Below are positions 53,001 to 63,556 of a DNA stretch of 64,000 bases, in pieces (the first letter of the stretch is position 1; each line of letters opens with the position of its first letter). The notes beneath the pieces are model-generated. The model saw nothing but the letters and a program-made list of their open reading frames with translations. It was not told the DNA's origin and ran no database searches. Origin of the DNA: Cyanodermella asteris. Its lineage: Eukaryota > Ascomycota > Lecanoromycetes > Ostropales > Stictidaceae. Location: assembly GCA_900618795.1 (NCBI GenBank), contig UYJD01000021.1, positions 34,129 through 98,128 of the forward strand. Reading direction: 5' to 3'. Both the position numbers and the translations under genes were made by a program.

Positions 53001-55374
53001 AGAGATGCTCGCACTGAACGCTACAATGATGAATATCCTTGAAAACTTGAGCGAGCGCGGTGAGATCGCTCGTCTCGTTGTCGACGAGGCTCATTGTGTC
53101 AGTCAGTGGGGCCACGACTTTCGGAAGGACTACAAAGAGATTGGCACTTTGAGAAAACGACTCGTCAATGTACCTCTTATGGCGTTGACGGCCACAGCAA
53201 CGAAGAACGTGCAACTCGATGTCATCAAGAATCTTGCCATGAAGGATCATGAAGTCTACACGCAGAGTTTCAACAGGCCCAATTTACATTACGAAGTGAG
53301 GAAGAAGAGCAAGGGTGGCGCAGTGTACAAGGAGATCGCCACGCTGATCAATGAAACTTATACCGATCAATCAGGTATCATATACTGTCTTTCCAAGAAG
53401 AACTGTGAGGACACTGCTGCAAAATTGGCGAAGGAATATGGGATCAATGCTAAGCACTATCACGCGAGCGTGGACATGGCCGAAAAAGCAGAAGTTCAAC
53501 GTGCTTGGCAGGCGGATGAATGTCAGGTCATTGTGGCAACGATCGCCTTTGGCATGGGCATTGACAAGCCCGATGTACGCTTTGTTATCCATCTGAACTT
53601 ACCGAAAAGCCTGGAGGGCTATTATCAGGAGACGGGACGAGCCGGCCGAGATGGAAAACTATCTGGATGCTATCTCTACTATAGCTATGGCGATGTCACG
53701 AAGTACACAAAAATGATCAATGAAGACGAGAACTCTGACGAGGTCCAGAAAACTCGGCAAAAGAACATGCTGAACGAGATGTATCGCTTCTCCGACAACA
53801 AGGCTGATTGCAGACGAGTGCAGGTGCTGCGATATTTCAGCGAGCGATTCGATGCCAAGGACTGTCAAGAGACTTGTGACAATTGTGTTTCCGGCCATGT
53901 GTCCGAGACCCGGGACTTCACGGAGGCAGCGACGCTGATCGTCAGCTTGATTCGAGATGCCGAAGAGAAGAACGCGAAGATCAGACCGAAAAATGGCAAG
54001 CGAGATGGCAAAAAGGAGATTCTGATGACCAAACAACAATGCGCCGACTTGCTGCGCTTACCAAACTCTCAGAAATCTCATAAAGCCCGTCAGGCCGGCT
54101 TCTCACAATTCGGTAAATTGGAAAAGAATATTGATCCCGGGTCAATCGAGCGTCTGTTCAATAACCTTCTTGCAGACGAGATTCTGCGAGAGGTTCACAT
54201 TGCGGCGCACGGGGATTTCCCCATTGCCTACCTCGATCCCGGCAAGAAAATATCGACTTTCGTTCCCGGAAGGACTAAATATACGATGGAGGTTTACACT
54301 TCTAGTCCCAAACAGGCATCAAGGAGAAGTGCTGGTGAAAATGAAGACTCCGACGCTGAAGAGGACCATGCACCACCACCTCGACGCCGCAAACAGATAA
54401 CCTCTACGATTGTTTCATCGCCAATCAGAGAGCCTCAGCGCCACACGGCTGGCGAGCGCCGGGCAAGGAATCAGGCGATGAGGGATTACGCAAGGAGCGC
54501 AGTGCATCCGAGGCTAGACTCAGACTCTGAAGACGGATTCGAACCTGTGCAATGCGCAGATCCCCGAAAGCAAAAGCCTCGGAAGACTGTTCCTGCATTG
54601 GGACCACCTATTGACAAAGACCCACGTCTTGCCAGCCTTCATGATGGACACCAGGATATCATTGATGGAACGCTCCCTACAATGAGGAACCGGGCAAGGG
54701 ATTTGATCAGGACGGCGGGCCTATCGAGGCAACCCTTCACTGACAGTCAACTTCGAGAAATGCTCATCACTTTTCCGACTACCGAATCAGAAATGTGCAG
54801 AATTCATGGCATTGATCCTGCTATGGTGGCGTCTCATGGTCATAAGTTCTTTGATTTGATCTCGAATGCCCGAGAATTCTACCATTGCCTGAAGGACTTG
54901 GCCGACGACGACGAAGACGAGGCTGAAGAAGATGACGACTCTGAGGAAGAGGACGAGGATGTCATTTACGACAAGAACAAGGAGATCGTCTATGTCATCA
55001 GCGATGATGAGAATGAACAAGTCGGTACCAACGAAGTGGATCTCGACGAGCAGTCCGGCGAAGAGACTAGTCGCCACTTCCAAATGCCATCGGACGTGGC
55101 AGCTTTCAACGCTAGAATGAACCAGGTCAATCCGATAGCTGAACCACCCGTCTCGAAGCGCAACGCCAAAGGTAGCGGCAAGTTCAGCAAGGGCAAAAAG
55201 TTCAAAAAGCCTTTCAAGGGGGGTGGGAAGCGGAACGTGAGTGGCGGCACTCGAGCTGGCGCCGGCGCTGCGGCGCGGAAGCCTGGCGGTATTGCGAATA
55301 AGAAGTTGAAGAGTGCAGCAAATGGCTTGACGTCCTTCATGAAGCCCGGCGGCATCGGCATGATGCCGACATGA
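50089..55374 (+). CDS. RecQ-family DNA helicase (Sgs1/BLM/QDE-3 type)
   Basis: Uninterrupted frame, 1761 residues. I chose the ATG at 50089 because MSKNNLREHLAWLLKEKP matches the usual start of fungal RecQ proteins; ten more codons lie open upstream. Residues 1-850 are mostly disordered and acidic/Ser-rich, with a coiled coil at about 490-620 (HLEQQEKGLDSRLEQKLEEL), where partners such as Top3-Rmi1 bind in relatives. The helicase core starts near 850: Q-motif region FRLKGFRPNQLDAIN, Walker A MPTGGGKS (about 877-884), DEAH at 999-1002, motif VI QETGRAGRDGK. The RQC zinc site has CRRVQVLRYF ... CQETCDNC (from 1242). An HRDC-like segment (FTDSQLREMLITFPTTESEM) lies near 1550. The Lys/Gly-rich tail looks nucleic-acid binding. 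ATP-dependent 3'-5' helicase for recombination control, replication-fork repair and, in Neurospora, quelling. Confidence 0.96.
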   Translation: MSKNNLREHLAWLLKEKPVVPTYITPPASVHSEEGTVQIAGHWATHGSPVIDLDSPLQEHGTLPKDTSTTAVQPEWITEPEVGGERDMARLHSAVKTGKKGALLVRDTSTTTAGTTGRESGTSWRTAPEEPFSRLPEGERNACRSASSSEHRPSSSSTFEVFSEPRTLWTADHAARAEPEPRGKKRKSTDRKLGNPVRKTPAKQRIIEADVQAHGFTPIEDVTLDWEGFDDLADLERPNKRRSLSQGSVPEYGVEDNEDGMLFNDDGPISVFDENMGHETIQESPLMSRHVPSRPPLKEIHSSDDVVAASSPPAGPGRNRKRRAQVDDSEDDSPSPRKASMSIIPESLRNQTPGRRRIAREYRGTNHDSIGTTLAPRREQLSPSPSIKPPALSTKASNVSQHSTASPLHSDSPTRGPTKPSASIKHQPTPSQPRPPDLEVKDSFETQGPAATQVDKLKSDTSTPVSATQGPSKDPRVQAILSLSRTHLEQQEKGLDSRLEQKLEELFESEVNDEPSDELEAQAAELRVEASGFKEILQLHEQHQQLSKELAALKSEFLRLCKLNGTRSPEVLDIKQQTQTKKRGMSEIESHLAGLLEKVSVDLNWKMEEPKEVAQYAQPAAIIKSTQIPSQKRAASPQTQIPRSPIRMTMESAHDVSAANGSNLYSDVMDSQSHPQTNAMAWPANIIQHVDLSTTNSGRSSRSPFREVGQSVKGFNSYPSLPRPKSFFTEPPMSPPDTSDETNDDFPDKIGSPKRPINLIDDDFGMEADDEDMLDALHSFEAEDKQQRQESLKAPAQRQISRPPKAADASTKSNKADVANVNRNPPTVEATHDQMKYQWSQCVKQTMINRFRLKGFRPNQLDAINGTLKGKDVFVLMPTGGGKSLCYQLPAIVSSLEPAELRKYGIKTRGMTLVVSPLLSLMQDQVSHLQAMGVQAQFINGQSPAAFKREIMNTLKAPNPGRFIQLLYVTPEMLALNATMMNILENLSERGEIARLVVDEAHCVSQWGHDFRKDYKEIGTLRKRLVNVPLMALTATATKNVQLDVIKNLAMKDHEVYTQSFNRPNLHYEVRKKSKGGAVYKEIATLINETYTDQSGIIYCLSKKNCEDTAAKLAKEYGINAKHYHASVDMAEKAEVQRAWQADECQVIVATIAFGMGIDKPDVRFVIHLNLPKSLEGYYQETGRAGRDGKLSGCYLYYSYGDVTKYTKMINEDENSDEVQKTRQKNMLNEMYRFSDNKADCRRVQVLRYFSERFDAKDCQETCDNCVSGHVSETRDFTEAATLIVSLIRDAEEKNAKIRPKNGKRDGKKEILMTKQQCADLLRLPNSQKSHKARQAGFSQFGKLEKNIDPGSIERLFNNLLADEILREVHIAAHGDFPIAYLDPGKKISTFVPGRTKYTMEVYTSSPKQASRRSAGENEDSDAEEDHAPPPRRRKQITSTIVSSPIREPQRHTAGERRARNQAMRDYARSAVHPRLDSDSEDGFEPVQCADPRKQKPRKTVPALGPPIDKDPRLASLHDGHQDIIDGTLPTMRNRARDLIRTAGLSRQPFTDSQLREMLITFPTTESEMCRIHGIDPAMVASHGHKFFDLISNAREFYHCLKDLADDDEDEAEEDDDSEEEDEDVIYDKNKEIVYVISDDENEQVGTNEVDLDEQSGEETSRHFQMPSDVAAFNARMNQVNPIAEPPVSKRNAKGSGKFSKGKKFKKPFKGGGKRNVSGGTRAGAGAAARKPGGIANKKLKSAANGLTSFMKPGGIGMMPT

Positions 55375-56363
55375 TATATATGTAAACGACAAGCTACGAA
55401 TTTTGGCATCTAGCGTCGGCGTGCTTTTGGGGACCCTCAGTTTAGCTAAATACTTGAGGTCTCGTTGATTCAGCTTCTTTCTTGCGCGACAACAGTGATT
55501 GAAATTATTCTAGAGTCCAGGAACACGCTCAATGAAACACAGCTTATTGCTCTCGCGTTGTATGCAGAAGTAGCCTTTGAACATGTGCAAGCCATATCCA
55601 GAGCCACACTAGCGACGAATTGTCACGAGACCGAACTGATTTGTAGTCAAGCTTCGTACGACGGCAGCGCTCCGGTGTGTAGCACTCTATCGCCCGAAAG
55701 TGCTAGTGGTAGAACGTAGAATTCTCTGATAAGTTTGCTTGTAGATTGCATGTCTCGTGCCGGATCCTCTCAAGCCCAACGACGCATATGATGTATCAGG
55801 CAGCGAAGGTCCTTCAAAGCGCTGCTCGCTTTACTCGTGCAAACGCACCCACCTTTGTATCTCCATGTGCAATCAACAAAAGGGCCGTCGCAGAGGTGAT
55901 GCCCAAAGATGAGCTAACGAGACCATTGCACACGTATTGTCTACTAACCTTGATTTACCTCTCGAAATAGGTTTCTGCAGTTACACACAGATACACCAGT
56001 CCAGATTCATTCATCCATCGATAAATAACCATGCTCGTAATAAACATTATCAACCCGCCTCACGGTGTTCTCCATGTCTACGGTTCTTTGATCGATTTGT
56101 TCCGTGATTCGGATGCAGCTTCCCGTGACTTGCGTCAAATGATAGCAAACAACTACTCTTGACCTTTGCAATCACCCACAATGTTATGATGACTTGCGCG
56201 GTGAAATTTGTAGACTTGCGACAATTCTGAAAGAGAGGCTGCCAGCGGCTTGTGTATCAACCAGGCTCAATTGTGCCCACTTCATATCAGACTATGTTAT
56301 AACACATGACCGCATGGTTCTGCACCAACGCAAATCTCGGGCTGACTGACCAGGAAAGTGTCC

Positions 56364-56381
56364 AGATAACACGTGTTATCT
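56364..56381. promoter_or_regulatory. 18-bp palindrome: two GATA sites around an E-box
   Basis: AGATAACACGTGTTATCT is perfectly self-complementary. It places GATAA cores on both strands around CACGTG. GATA factors (nitrogen, light, iron) and bHLH factors are the natural candidates. It sits about 1 kb after RecQ and 2.1 kb before the next gene. Confidence 0.4.
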
Positions 56382-58401
56382 CCTGGGACGAAGCAAAGAC
56401 TGTTGGCAGCGAAGATTTGCTTTGACGCAGAATGTTCTTCCCATCGAAACTTTGATAGATGGGCATGTTGCCCTGACGCTGGACCCATATCTAGCTGGCG
56501 GTACCCTGGTTGTATGTTGGTTGACCGTTGAAACCGTGCTTGAACATCACATTGCCATGGAGTCCAGATTATGCCTACCTTTAGCGATCGGGATGGTGCC
56601 ATATTGGATGCTGCAGTCTCACGCCAGCTCAGTGGGGAGGACGATGCCTGGGAATTGTTCAAATTGGACTAAAGCCTACGCTGTCTTCCATAGCGTCATC
56701 CAAGCACAGCATTCAGCATGTATTCGCACTCAGCCTGCACGAGAATTCCTTCATGGCTTAGCACTATATATGAGAGTAATTAGCATACAGATCTCGATCG
56801 AGGTTGCTGTACGGCTGTCGGCCATCGAAAGCTCACCGCTCTCCATTTGTGAGGAGTTCCGATCCTGAAGGGCTCGCGAGGTGGGTTTAGATTGGCTTCA
56901 ACCTTGTTTGAGCAGGGCTGTAGGACCAGGATGGTAGAAAGAGGTGTTTGTTGCAACAAGGGGAATTGGGCGGCGTACAAGTGACTGATTCGCTTTGCTC
57001 TTTTGCGTCCGCTGTAGGGCAGTGGCCCGGCATGTTACCCTCGATGGCTGAAAATGACGCGGGCTCTGCATCCTGTTGCGGAGTCTGTCCATTTTTCGCG
57101 ATCAGCTTCAGACCAGGTCATTGCGTACAGTCAGAGATACTTGGCCACGTCGCTTGTATAGCCATCCCGGGCGCCTTGCCCAGCATGCTTGGAGGTCTCT
57201 TCAACAGGCTGAGTGATGTTTGTGCGGCGTGCTCTGTGTGAGCGTACGAGCAGGGATCTGCATGCTGCCTTTGACTTCTGAAAGAGCAATGTCAGCTCAG
57301 GCTGCGATATAGCTTTTGTTAACAAAGGCTCAGTATCAACTGATGCTCAATGCCAAGGAAGCGAGCTGAACATCGCTCGGCGTCAGTCAACAGCATGATG
57401 CCCAGGGCTGCGTGGAGTCAGATACTCACTGGGACTCAGGCAGGTTGTGCATTTATAGTCCGCCGTCTCGCCGCGCCGAGCTCATCTTGTTCACAGCCCA
57501 TCTGGCCACAAGATAAGGGCAGCTCTCCTCTAGCATCACGCATTCAAAAGCCTAGTCAACCGGTAAGTCTGAAAGAGTACCAGTCGATACCGCCAGGGCG
57601 TTGGGTCACCCTCGCTTGCTGAGCGTGAAGTTTTGCAAAGTGCTGATCGGGCGTGGCAGCGATGGACGTTATACTTTTTCTGCGGATCGTCGCACGCATT
57701 TTGGAGCACGTCGTGGAGCTCACAGAGGAGATTCGAGCGCTGATGGAACATGGCCGAGGGGGTGACGACGACCGCGACCCCGATAACCATCCCCGGGCCC
57801 TTGCCTAAAGTTAGCAGCAGCTCTGATTCTGAGTAAGTGAACCTACCTGATGCCAGAACCCAATCAAGGCTTAGATACTGATCAGTACAGCAGAAGAGCC
57901 GACCAGAACTCCGGAGCTGCAAGGCTACCCTCCCACACTCCCACGATCCTGGATATGGAGGGCAGTTTCAGATAATAGGAGGGGGCTAAGGCTGCAAACA
58001 TGAAGGGGGCGGATGACCCGGCCTTGGAAATAGCAGTTTTGCGAGCCCCCTGTAGTGATAAATGGCGAAGCCTTGGTCACTGAGACCCTTTCGATGCTCA
58101 TCTGCCCTTCGTGGTGCCCAGTTGTAGAGCTCTTCGGCGCCTTTCAGGTGGCTCGCGGCCCCTTCTCCTCAGTAACCTGGCTCGTCCAGCCTTGCAAAGT
58201 GGATATCAACCGTCTGCAAGCAGTAAATAGACCGTCTTGAAGGTAGATTTGCTTGGAGTCTCCTCATCAGTCCAGTAGAGCGCGGCGAGGGCGCGGAGCC
58301 TGTCCCAGGGGTGGCCGTGGTGGGCTATTTCACCTGCGCGCTGTCGTTCCCGCCTCAGCAGCCTCATCCCACGCACAAACAAACCACCAACGGAGGCCCA
58401 G

Positions 58402-58479
58402 GTAAGACCATCACCTTGTTGTTACAACCGCATGATGAGACGGTAGAGCTTCTCGATCATCCCAGCTGACACTCGACAG
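58402..58479 (+). other. Candidate leader intron of the following gene
   Basis: GTAAGA donor after CCCAG, branch-like GCTGAC 8-14 bases before the acceptor CGACAG; 78 nt. It ends 18 bases before the ATG at 58498, so it would lie in the 5' leader, or extend the protein if an upstream exon codes. Confidence 0.45.
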
Positions 58480-58497
58480 CAGCAGCTACCAGAAGAG

Positions 58498-61400
58498 ATG
58501 GGGAATGCTCCTGCAGGGGGTGCTGCACCGCAGCTTCCACCGGCACCCAGTCCGCCAGTTCTTCCTGAGGGATGTGAGCACCTGGCACAGAAGCTAGATT
58601 CGGATTTCGTTAACCTCACGGACACTGACCCAGCCGGTCATCTGCCTCATGGTAGGCCATTGTTATCTCTTACCCCTGTCCAGACCTCGCTCATGGCCCT
58701 CGTTGGCGCTCAGACAGAGCTCTCACGGGCACTGACGCCACACGCCCAGGGCGAATTTTACTCTGGGCAAGAAGCAAACAGTCCCGCTGACAGCGTAATA
58801 GCACTGTACATTGACTCGCCGTCCACAGCCTCGCCAGTGGCATCAATTTCTGGCATGATGAGAAACAGCGTCGAGACGGGTCCCATTGGTGAACACACCT
58901 TTGCATCGAGGGGTCCAATGCCGTTTTCGCAGAGCTTACCAGCCGACCAGCTGCCTGACCACCAGCGTCGTCAGTTGAACAGCTTCGGTCAGCCATGGCG
59001 AAGACCTCCTCACATCAGACCACTCTCGAGTGCGTCTCATCGAGAGCGGTTTTTCACGTCAGAACACGGCTCATCTCACGGTGGAGGCCATCCAGCTTTT
59101 TACCCTCGGGGTCCGCCTCGTACCAACACTCCCTTGTCAGCAGCCAGAAATCCACTCAGTCGACCGGCCCCTTCTTATCGCGGCATGCAACATCAGACAT
59201 CACGTCAGTACATGAGAATTCGGTCGATGTCAGATATGAAACTGCCTCAAAACAACAGCGAAGGCAATCAGATGAGGAGGGCAGTCGGCCGTGACCCCAT
59301 GTGGCGCCCATATTCTCCAGCTTACTCTGAAGGCATGCATACAGGATCTCGACCACATGACAGCTCCGGGAGAAGCAGTGGTTCGCTTGTGTCGGTCAAC
59401 AATCGACAGTTGAATGCTCGAACTTCTTCGATGACCACTATCATGCCAGATTCGAGGCGCACACTAGTCACAGCGCATCTGCAACCTTCGCACCAATCAG
59501 GCAGTCCAATGGCTTCCCACTTCCAGCAAATGGTACCACGATCAAGTTCCAGCATGAGCAGTGATCCGAGAAGCAGAGGGCGTGGGACACCACATCCGAG
59601 AAACAGTGCTGGGCCCCCACGCTCAATTGACACAAGAGCCCCGACACAGAAGAAGCAAGCGCAGTACTTCGACTATGCAGAGGATTTTGCTGTCGAAGAG
59701 CTCATTGACTCCTATCGCGACTACCACGCCCCTCCCCCACCTCGGCCGTTGGCCGAAAGTATTGGTGAAGATGTTGGCACCAGATCGGCGGCGGGTTCAA
59801 TTCCTATGGAACACGACGGATATCCGCAAATGGAGAGCCCATCACCGATTGCAGCAACAACCAAGATCACACAGAAAAGACTCTCGATTTGGTCAAAGAA
59901 AATGGTGGTCGACAAGGATCCTGATTTTGATACCATGGACGCCGAGATCAGCCCGCCGGTGTTCGGGCTCAAGGATGACCTAGCAGAACAGATGCGAACG
60001 AAAGAGCTTTCAGCTGATGCAGCTCAACATGAAGTGGGCACCGATGGTACCGTCGAAATCACTAATATTTCACACAAGTATCCAGCAGGTCACATTATAG
60101 CAGTGGATCGTTCGACTGGTAACGCTGAGCTCAACAAAACGAACGGAGAGCAACCGAAAACAAACGCTGTCGTCGAACAAGTCACCGGTGCTCAGCAGAT
60201 ACCACAGCACGAAACTTACCATGTTCGAAGTCTGCATGTCCATCACGCAGTTCTGTCTCCGGAAGGTGAAGCCACTGAGCCATCCACCCAGAGCCCACCA
60301 AGCTCCTTGCAAAGCCCTGTCAATGATGTCGTCAGCGATGGGCCTTCGTTGACTGACGGCTTTCTCGACATGGTCGATGGCGGAAGCAGGCAGCCAAACA
60401 ATGTTGGTAGGCGGTTTCAGAGGCCGAATTTCAGTCGTCCTAGTAGTGACTGCTATAACCTTGCCCAGCCGGTGATCGGTAGAGGCCATGAGCAGTCAAA
60501 CCCTGGCTTCACGGGTACTCCTTCTGCCGGCATTACAACGGCGCCACGAGCAGGTCCCTCAGGTCGTGCCGACAACTTGAGGTATGATGTCCCACGCCCT
60601 GAGAGTGGAACAACGGCGTGGAACACAATCCCAAGGCATGCGGGCCGGCAGACATCTCCCAATCCCAATCCTGATCATGATCTTGAAGTGTACAGCCACT
60701 TCCAAAGCAACATTCCCCCGAGAACGAGCAGCGCTCGTCGTGCCGGTGGCCTCTCGGACGTCGATGAGGAGTCAAATGGCAACGTCCAGCTACGATCGAA
60801 CTATGCCTTTGCCCCTCGCGTGTCATCGTTGGGTCAAGCAACGTCTGCAAGCCCTGCTCGTACCGATGTCGCCCCACCGAAGATGCCTGGTCCGCTACGT
60901 CGTCGCCCGGCTCCCTCCAGTATGACGGAGATGTATAGAGAGCATGCAAGGGATGCTGGCCGAGATGAGGTTCGCGATGCAACTGATAGTGCCGGACTTG
61001 GGTCGTTGGCTCAGCAGGGATCGGGCCCTCCGCGCTTGGAGATCACCCGGGCCACTGGCTCGACTGATCGTTCTCTCACGCAATCGGACCAGTCTGCCAC
61101 GATCCCAATCCACCCCCACCTCCAGGCTTGTTTGGACAATCGCAGGACGGAGGGCGCATCTCAGAGCCTCAATGCGGACAGGGAGAACAGAAAGCGTGTA
61201 AAGGGTATGGTCGCTGAGGATGTCATTGGTGGCAAATCAAGCACGAGCTCGAGTGGTCAGCACTCTTCACAGGCACATCACTCCGATGCGAGTCCTTCGT
61301 TGTCGTTGCATGCTGCATCGAGTATGCACATGCCCGGCGTCCGTCAGCCTGAGAGGACGACCAGCCATTCGCCGTTTGTGATCTCTGGTGCGGTCCGGCC

Positions 61401-61635
61401 GAGGGAAATGATGGGTCATGGTCCTGGCGATGCGGCTGCAGGAGATGAGATTTCTTTCGCTGCGAGCATCGACTCGACAGCCGCGACCAAGCCTGGAGCG
61501 TCAAAGCCATGGCACAAGAAGGTCCACCTGAGGGGCAGAATCAAGGGATGGCTCGCCAAGGAGGGGCTCTGGAAGCCAGGCAAACCGAAAGGCGGTCATA
61601 TGTCAGGTCGTATCCAGTCCGACAAAGGTGTTTAG
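58498..61635 (+). CDS. Large disordered protein of unknown function
   Basis: Single frame of 1045 residues with no domain I recognise. Composition is Ser/Pro/Arg/Gln/His-rich and low in hydrophobics throughout, so mostly disordered. Two islands stand out as possibly folded or binding: KKQAQYFDYAEDFAVEELID (about 387-406), an acidic aromatic short linear motif, and the C-terminal basic segment KPWHKKVHLRGRIKGWLAKE (about 1005-1024), which looks helical and membrane- or nucleic-acid-binding. The segment SIWSKKMVVDKDPDFDTMD also recurs in my memory of fungal hypothetical proteins, without a function. No signal peptide or membrane helix. A candidate leader intron lies just upstream. Function unknown; a scaffold or signalling substrate is conceivable. 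Confidence 0.8.
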   Translation: MGNAPAGGAAPQLPPAPSPPVLPEGCEHLAQKLDSDFVNLTDTDPAGHLPHGRPLLSLTPVQTSLMALVGAQTELSRALTPHAQGEFYSGQEANSPADSVIALYIDSPSTASPVASISGMMRNSVETGPIGEHTFASRGPMPFSQSLPADQLPDHQRRQLNSFGQPWRRPPHIRPLSSASHRERFFTSEHGSSHGGGHPAFYPRGPPRTNTPLSAARNPLSRPAPSYRGMQHQTSRQYMRIRSMSDMKLPQNNSEGNQMRRAVGRDPMWRPYSPAYSEGMHTGSRPHDSSGRSSGSLVSVNNRQLNARTSSMTTIMPDSRRTLVTAHLQPSHQSGSPMASHFQQMVPRSSSSMSSDPRSRGRGTPHPRNSAGPPRSIDTRAPTQKKQAQYFDYAEDFAVEELIDSYRDYHAPPPPRPLAESIGEDVGTRSAAGSIPMEHDGYPQMESPSPIAATTKITQKRLSIWSKKMVVDKDPDFDTMDAEISPPVFGLKDDLAEQMRTKELSADAAQHEVGTDGTVEITNISHKYPAGHIIAVDRSTGNAELNKTNGEQPKTNAVVEQVTGAQQIPQHETYHVRSLHVHHAVLSPEGEATEPSTQSPPSSLQSPVNDVVSDGPSLTDGFLDMVDGGSRQPNNVGRRFQRPNFSRPSSDCYNLAQPVIGRGHEQSNPGFTGTPSAGITTAPRAGPSGRADNLRYDVPRPESGTTAWNTIPRHAGRQTSPNPNPDHDLEVYSHFQSNIPPRTSSARRAGGLSDVDEESNGNVQLRSNYAFAPRVSSLGQATSASPARTDVAPPKMPGPLRRRPAPSSMTEMYREHARDAGRDEVRDATDSAGLGSLAQQGSGPPRLEITRATGSTDRSLTQSDQSATIPIHPHLQACLDNRRTEGASQSLNADRENRKRVKGMVAEDVIGGKSSTSSSGQHSSQAHHSDASPSLSLHAASSMHMPGVRQPERTTSHSPFVISGAVRPREMMGHGPGDAAAGDEISFAASIDSTAATKPGASKPWHKKVHLRGRIKGWLAKEGLWKPGKPKGGHMSGRIQSDKGV

Positions 61636-62196
61636 GACACGCGAGACGTGGAGATGGCGTTGCTGGAGAGCAGGCCTGGGAAGAAGCGTGTGAGACCATG
61701 GGGCGTTGATACATCGGTGTAATAATAGTCGTCGCACAGGCAAGTTTGTATGTTTTTGATGGGCTGAAGCGCTAGGATCCCGGAGGTCGATTGCAATAAG
61801 GATAGCGATGGAGGAGGTGTTGCTGCAGCTGCTAGCTAGCATTGCTCTACTAGGGCACGCTTAATGGGGAGTCGTTGAAGTCTACCAGCAGCCCCTTGAA
61901 TCCCGGATCGGCATTATCCAGCCTCCGAAGGAACTCGATCTTGTTCCCTTTTCGAGACCAGAATATGATCGACTTCACGCGAGCACTCAATGACTCATTT
62001 TCGAGCTTTTGTCTAGACTTGTGAATCCACATCTAAAACTACACCTTCTTTTGCTCTTCTTCTCACATACGCAGACTTTCAATCAACTCTTTGTTGACAA
62101 AAGCCCCCGTTGCCCCGCGATAGCGGGCAGAGTCCCCGCCAAGAAACTGAAAAAGCAGCGCTCAAGTTTGGCACAACTCATCAAACATTTGACAAG
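61636..62196. other. Intergenic region, TyrRS promoter
   Basis: 561 bases between two plus-strand genes. CT-rich leader-like sequence at 62040-62075. No gene supported. Confidence 0.45.
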
Positions 62197-63556
62197 ATGG
62201 CGGACTCGTTGAGTGCAGATGAGAAGATCGCATTGATCAGGAGCCAGCTGCAAGAAGTCATCAAGCCCGAAATTATCGAGGATGTGATCCGCAAGGGGGA
62301 ACGTGCCCCCGTCATCTACTGGGGTGAGCTCAGCAAGCTTTATTCACTACATCTAAGAAATGTATACTGAAACAAAATCGACAGGAACTGCAACTACGGG
62401 TCGACCACACGCAGCATACTTCGTCCCCATGATCAAGCTCGCCCACTTCCTCCGCGCCGGCTGCGTCGTAAAGATTCTCCTCGCCGACATCCATGCATTC
62501 CTGGACAATCTCAAAGCCCCGATCGAGCTCGTCAACCACCGCGCAGAGTACTATCGTCTCGTGATCCAATCCATGCTGAAGGCCATTGGCGTCCCGCTCG
62601 ACAAGCTCGAGTTCGTCCTCGGCAGCAGCTACCAATTGACCCCCAAGTACACCATGGACATCTTCCGACTCTCGAGCATGGTGACCGAACACGACGCCAA
62701 GCGCGCCGGTGCCGAGGTCGTCAAGCAGAGCGAGAACGCACCGCTGTCCGGTCTTATTTACCCGCTGATGCAGGCTTTGGACGAGGAGCACCTGGGCGTC
62801 GACGCGCAGTTTGGAGGTGTCGACCAGAGGAAGATCTTTGCGCTTGCTAATGATCGGTTGCCTGCGGTCGGCCACAGGGAGAGGACGCACTTGATGAACC
62901 CGATGGTTCCTGGTCTGGCGGGTGGGAAGATGAGTTCTTCGGATCCGGATTCGAAGATTGACATCTTGGAGAACGCCAAGGGTGTGGAGAAGAAGATCAA
63001 AAAGGCGTTTGCGGAGCCGAAGAAGACGGATGGGAATGGAATGATCAGCTTCATCGAGTATGTGCTGTTGCCGGTGAGCGAGCTGCAGAATGGTGGCAAG
63101 GGACAGGTTGTGTTTGAGAGGCGGGAGGGTGAGCCGTTGGTTTATGACAATTTGGAGAGCTTGAAGGCGGACTATGTTGCCGACAAGGTGAGCTTGTGCT
63201 ACTCATTTGTTCATTTGATGGTACAGCTGTATACTGACGTTTACTCGTAGCTCACACCTCAGATATTGAAGGCTGGCGTCACAGCTGCGCTCAATGGCCT
63301 GCTGAAGCCAATCCAGGACGAATTTGAGGCAAACGAGGAGTGGCAAGAAATCGAGAAGAAAGCCTACCCACCGCCCGAGGTCAAGAAGAAGGTCAAGAAG
63401 GAGAAGAACCTTGGCACTCGCTTCCCCGGCAACAAGAAGGTGGAGGCTAAGCCAGACGGTCATGTCGAGGGACCCGACAGTCAAGAAGCGAACGTATCGA
63501 CCGATGCATCGGCGGCGATAGACAAGCTAGAGATCGCTCAGAAGCAGGCTGGATAG
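62197..63556 (+). CDS. TYS1: Tyrosyl-tRNA synthetase, cytosolic
   Basis: Exons 62197..62323, 62385..63187 and 63251..63556; introns of 61 nt (GTGAGC...CGACAG, phase 1) and 63 nt (GTGAGC...TCGTAG, phase 0); 411 residues. The start ATG ([18 protein letters not shown]) follows 29 open but non-conserved codons. Class I signatures: the HIGH-like PHAAY at 50-54 in [17 protein letters not shown] and KMSSS at 224-228 in [13 protein letters not shown]. The tyrosine pocket region has [16 protein letters not shown] and [10 protein letters not shown]. The C-terminal anticodon-binding part is followed by a Lys-rich stretch ([20 protein letters not shown]) as in yeast Tys1. Catalyses tyrosine activation and loading onto tRNA-Tyr in the cytosol. 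Confidence 0.97.

Larger units (their letters stand above)
55375..58497. other. Long intergenic region (3.1 kb)
   Basis: No gene supported. Holds an 18-bp palindrome (56364-56381) and, at its right end, a candidate leader intron (58402-58479). Several short frames on both strands have no domains. Confidence 0.4.

Noticed and set aside
56297-57922. Several 100-150-codon frames in the 3.1-kb gap after RecQ
   Set aside because: They lack domains, consistent codon use and splice signals.
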